Part shown: positions 5,020-5,164 of the stretch, one piece after another | Layout: each line of letters begins with the position of its first letter | How positions within the stretch are numbered: position 1 is the first letter of the stretch | Assembly: GCA_002339355.1 (NCBI GenBank) | Contig: DDKQ01000028.1 | Coordinates: 1-5,164 of the forward strand | DNA from: Candidatus Subteraquimicrobium carltonvillense | Lineage (GTDB): Bacteria > Actinomycetota > Aquicultoria > Subteraquimicrobiales > Subteraquimicrobiaceae | Direction of reading: 5' to 3' | DNA: 5,164 nt | The notes under the pieces: model-generated | Told to the model about the DNA's origin: nothing | Databases searched by the model: none | The model's input: only the letters and a program-made list of their open reading frames with translations | Position numbers and translations under genes: made by a program

Positions 5020-5164
5020 TACGGTAGACGAAGCTCTTTTTGCCAAAACATTGTCCTTAAGCACAAGGATGATTTCAAATTCTAAGCACAAAGCACCAAA
5101 ATCTAAACAATATTAAATGACCAAACATGTCATGAGCAAAGTCGAAGGAATCCAAAGGTTCAAA
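5020..5164. repeat. Dispersed intergenic repeat, copy B (cut by the window end)
   Basis: This is the second copy of the element at 1-141, in direct orientation. The 3' part (5084-5164) matches 61-141 with two substitutions in 81 bases; the 5' part is more diverged and four bases longer overall. It contains the small hairpin TCCTT (5054-5058) / AAGGA (5065-5069) and the heptamer AGTCGAA (5140-5146). The window ends before the second inverted arm seen in copy A. Just at its left edge, 5016-5030 forms an odd 15-base palindrome with one mismatch, centred on CTACGGTAG. Confidence 0.85.

Noticed and set aside
1..5164. Circular molecule indicated by matching ends
   Set aside because: The two end copies differ by substitutions and indels, mainly in the first 60 bases, so they are separate repeat copies and not an identical terminal overlap. 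The gene content is chromosomal.
1..5164. CRISPR array
   Set aside because: The two large repeats are about 5 kb apart and the heptamers are directly tandem, so there is no repeat-spacer pattern and no cas gene.

Overview
This is a bacterial chromosomal fragment carrying four co-directional, complete housekeeping genes on the + strand: deoC (deoxyribose-phosphate aldolase), recO (recombination mediator), and glyQ and glyS (the alpha and beta subunits of tetrameric glycyl-tRNA synthetase). The recO-glyQ-glyS order is the arrangement known from Firmicutes (Bacillus subtilis has era-yqzL-recO-glyQ-glyS). The two-subunit GlyRS confirms a bacterium. A Clostridia-like or other deep-branching, probably uncultured lineage of moderate GC fits, but the sequence does not fix the phylum. 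Two of the four genes start with GTG, and each start has a clear purine-rich Shine-Dalgarno sequence.

Layout: 1-191 is a dispersed non-coding repeat with inverted arms, ending just before the deoC ribosome binding site. 215-934 deoC; 935-995 a short spacer with a hairpin built of GAGCT units; 996-1832 recO; a 12-base gap; 1845-2747 glyQ; a 48-base gap; 2796-4886 glyS. 4887-5019 is non-coding and holds weak hairpins. 5020-5164 is a second copy of the same dispersed repeat in the same orientation, cut off by the window end. Because the window starts and stops inside copies of one repeat, it may be an assembly contig broken at repeats.

The tight spacing suggests one transcription unit. Its products serve separate tasks: deoxynucleoside catabolism, recombinational repair, and glycine charging of tRNA. 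The two GlyRS subunits are co-produced for one complex. There is no sign of T-box control of glyQS.

I see no new defence, mobile or secretion system here. What is unusual is repeat DNA. Short heptamer arrays (AGTCGAA, AGCCGAA, CTAGTCG, GGTCAAR) lie over the 3' ends of three consecutive genes (deoC, recO, glyQ). They supply the last, non-conserved codons, and in glyQ the stop codon. The heptamer AGTCGAA also occurs inside both copies of the large dispersed repeat.
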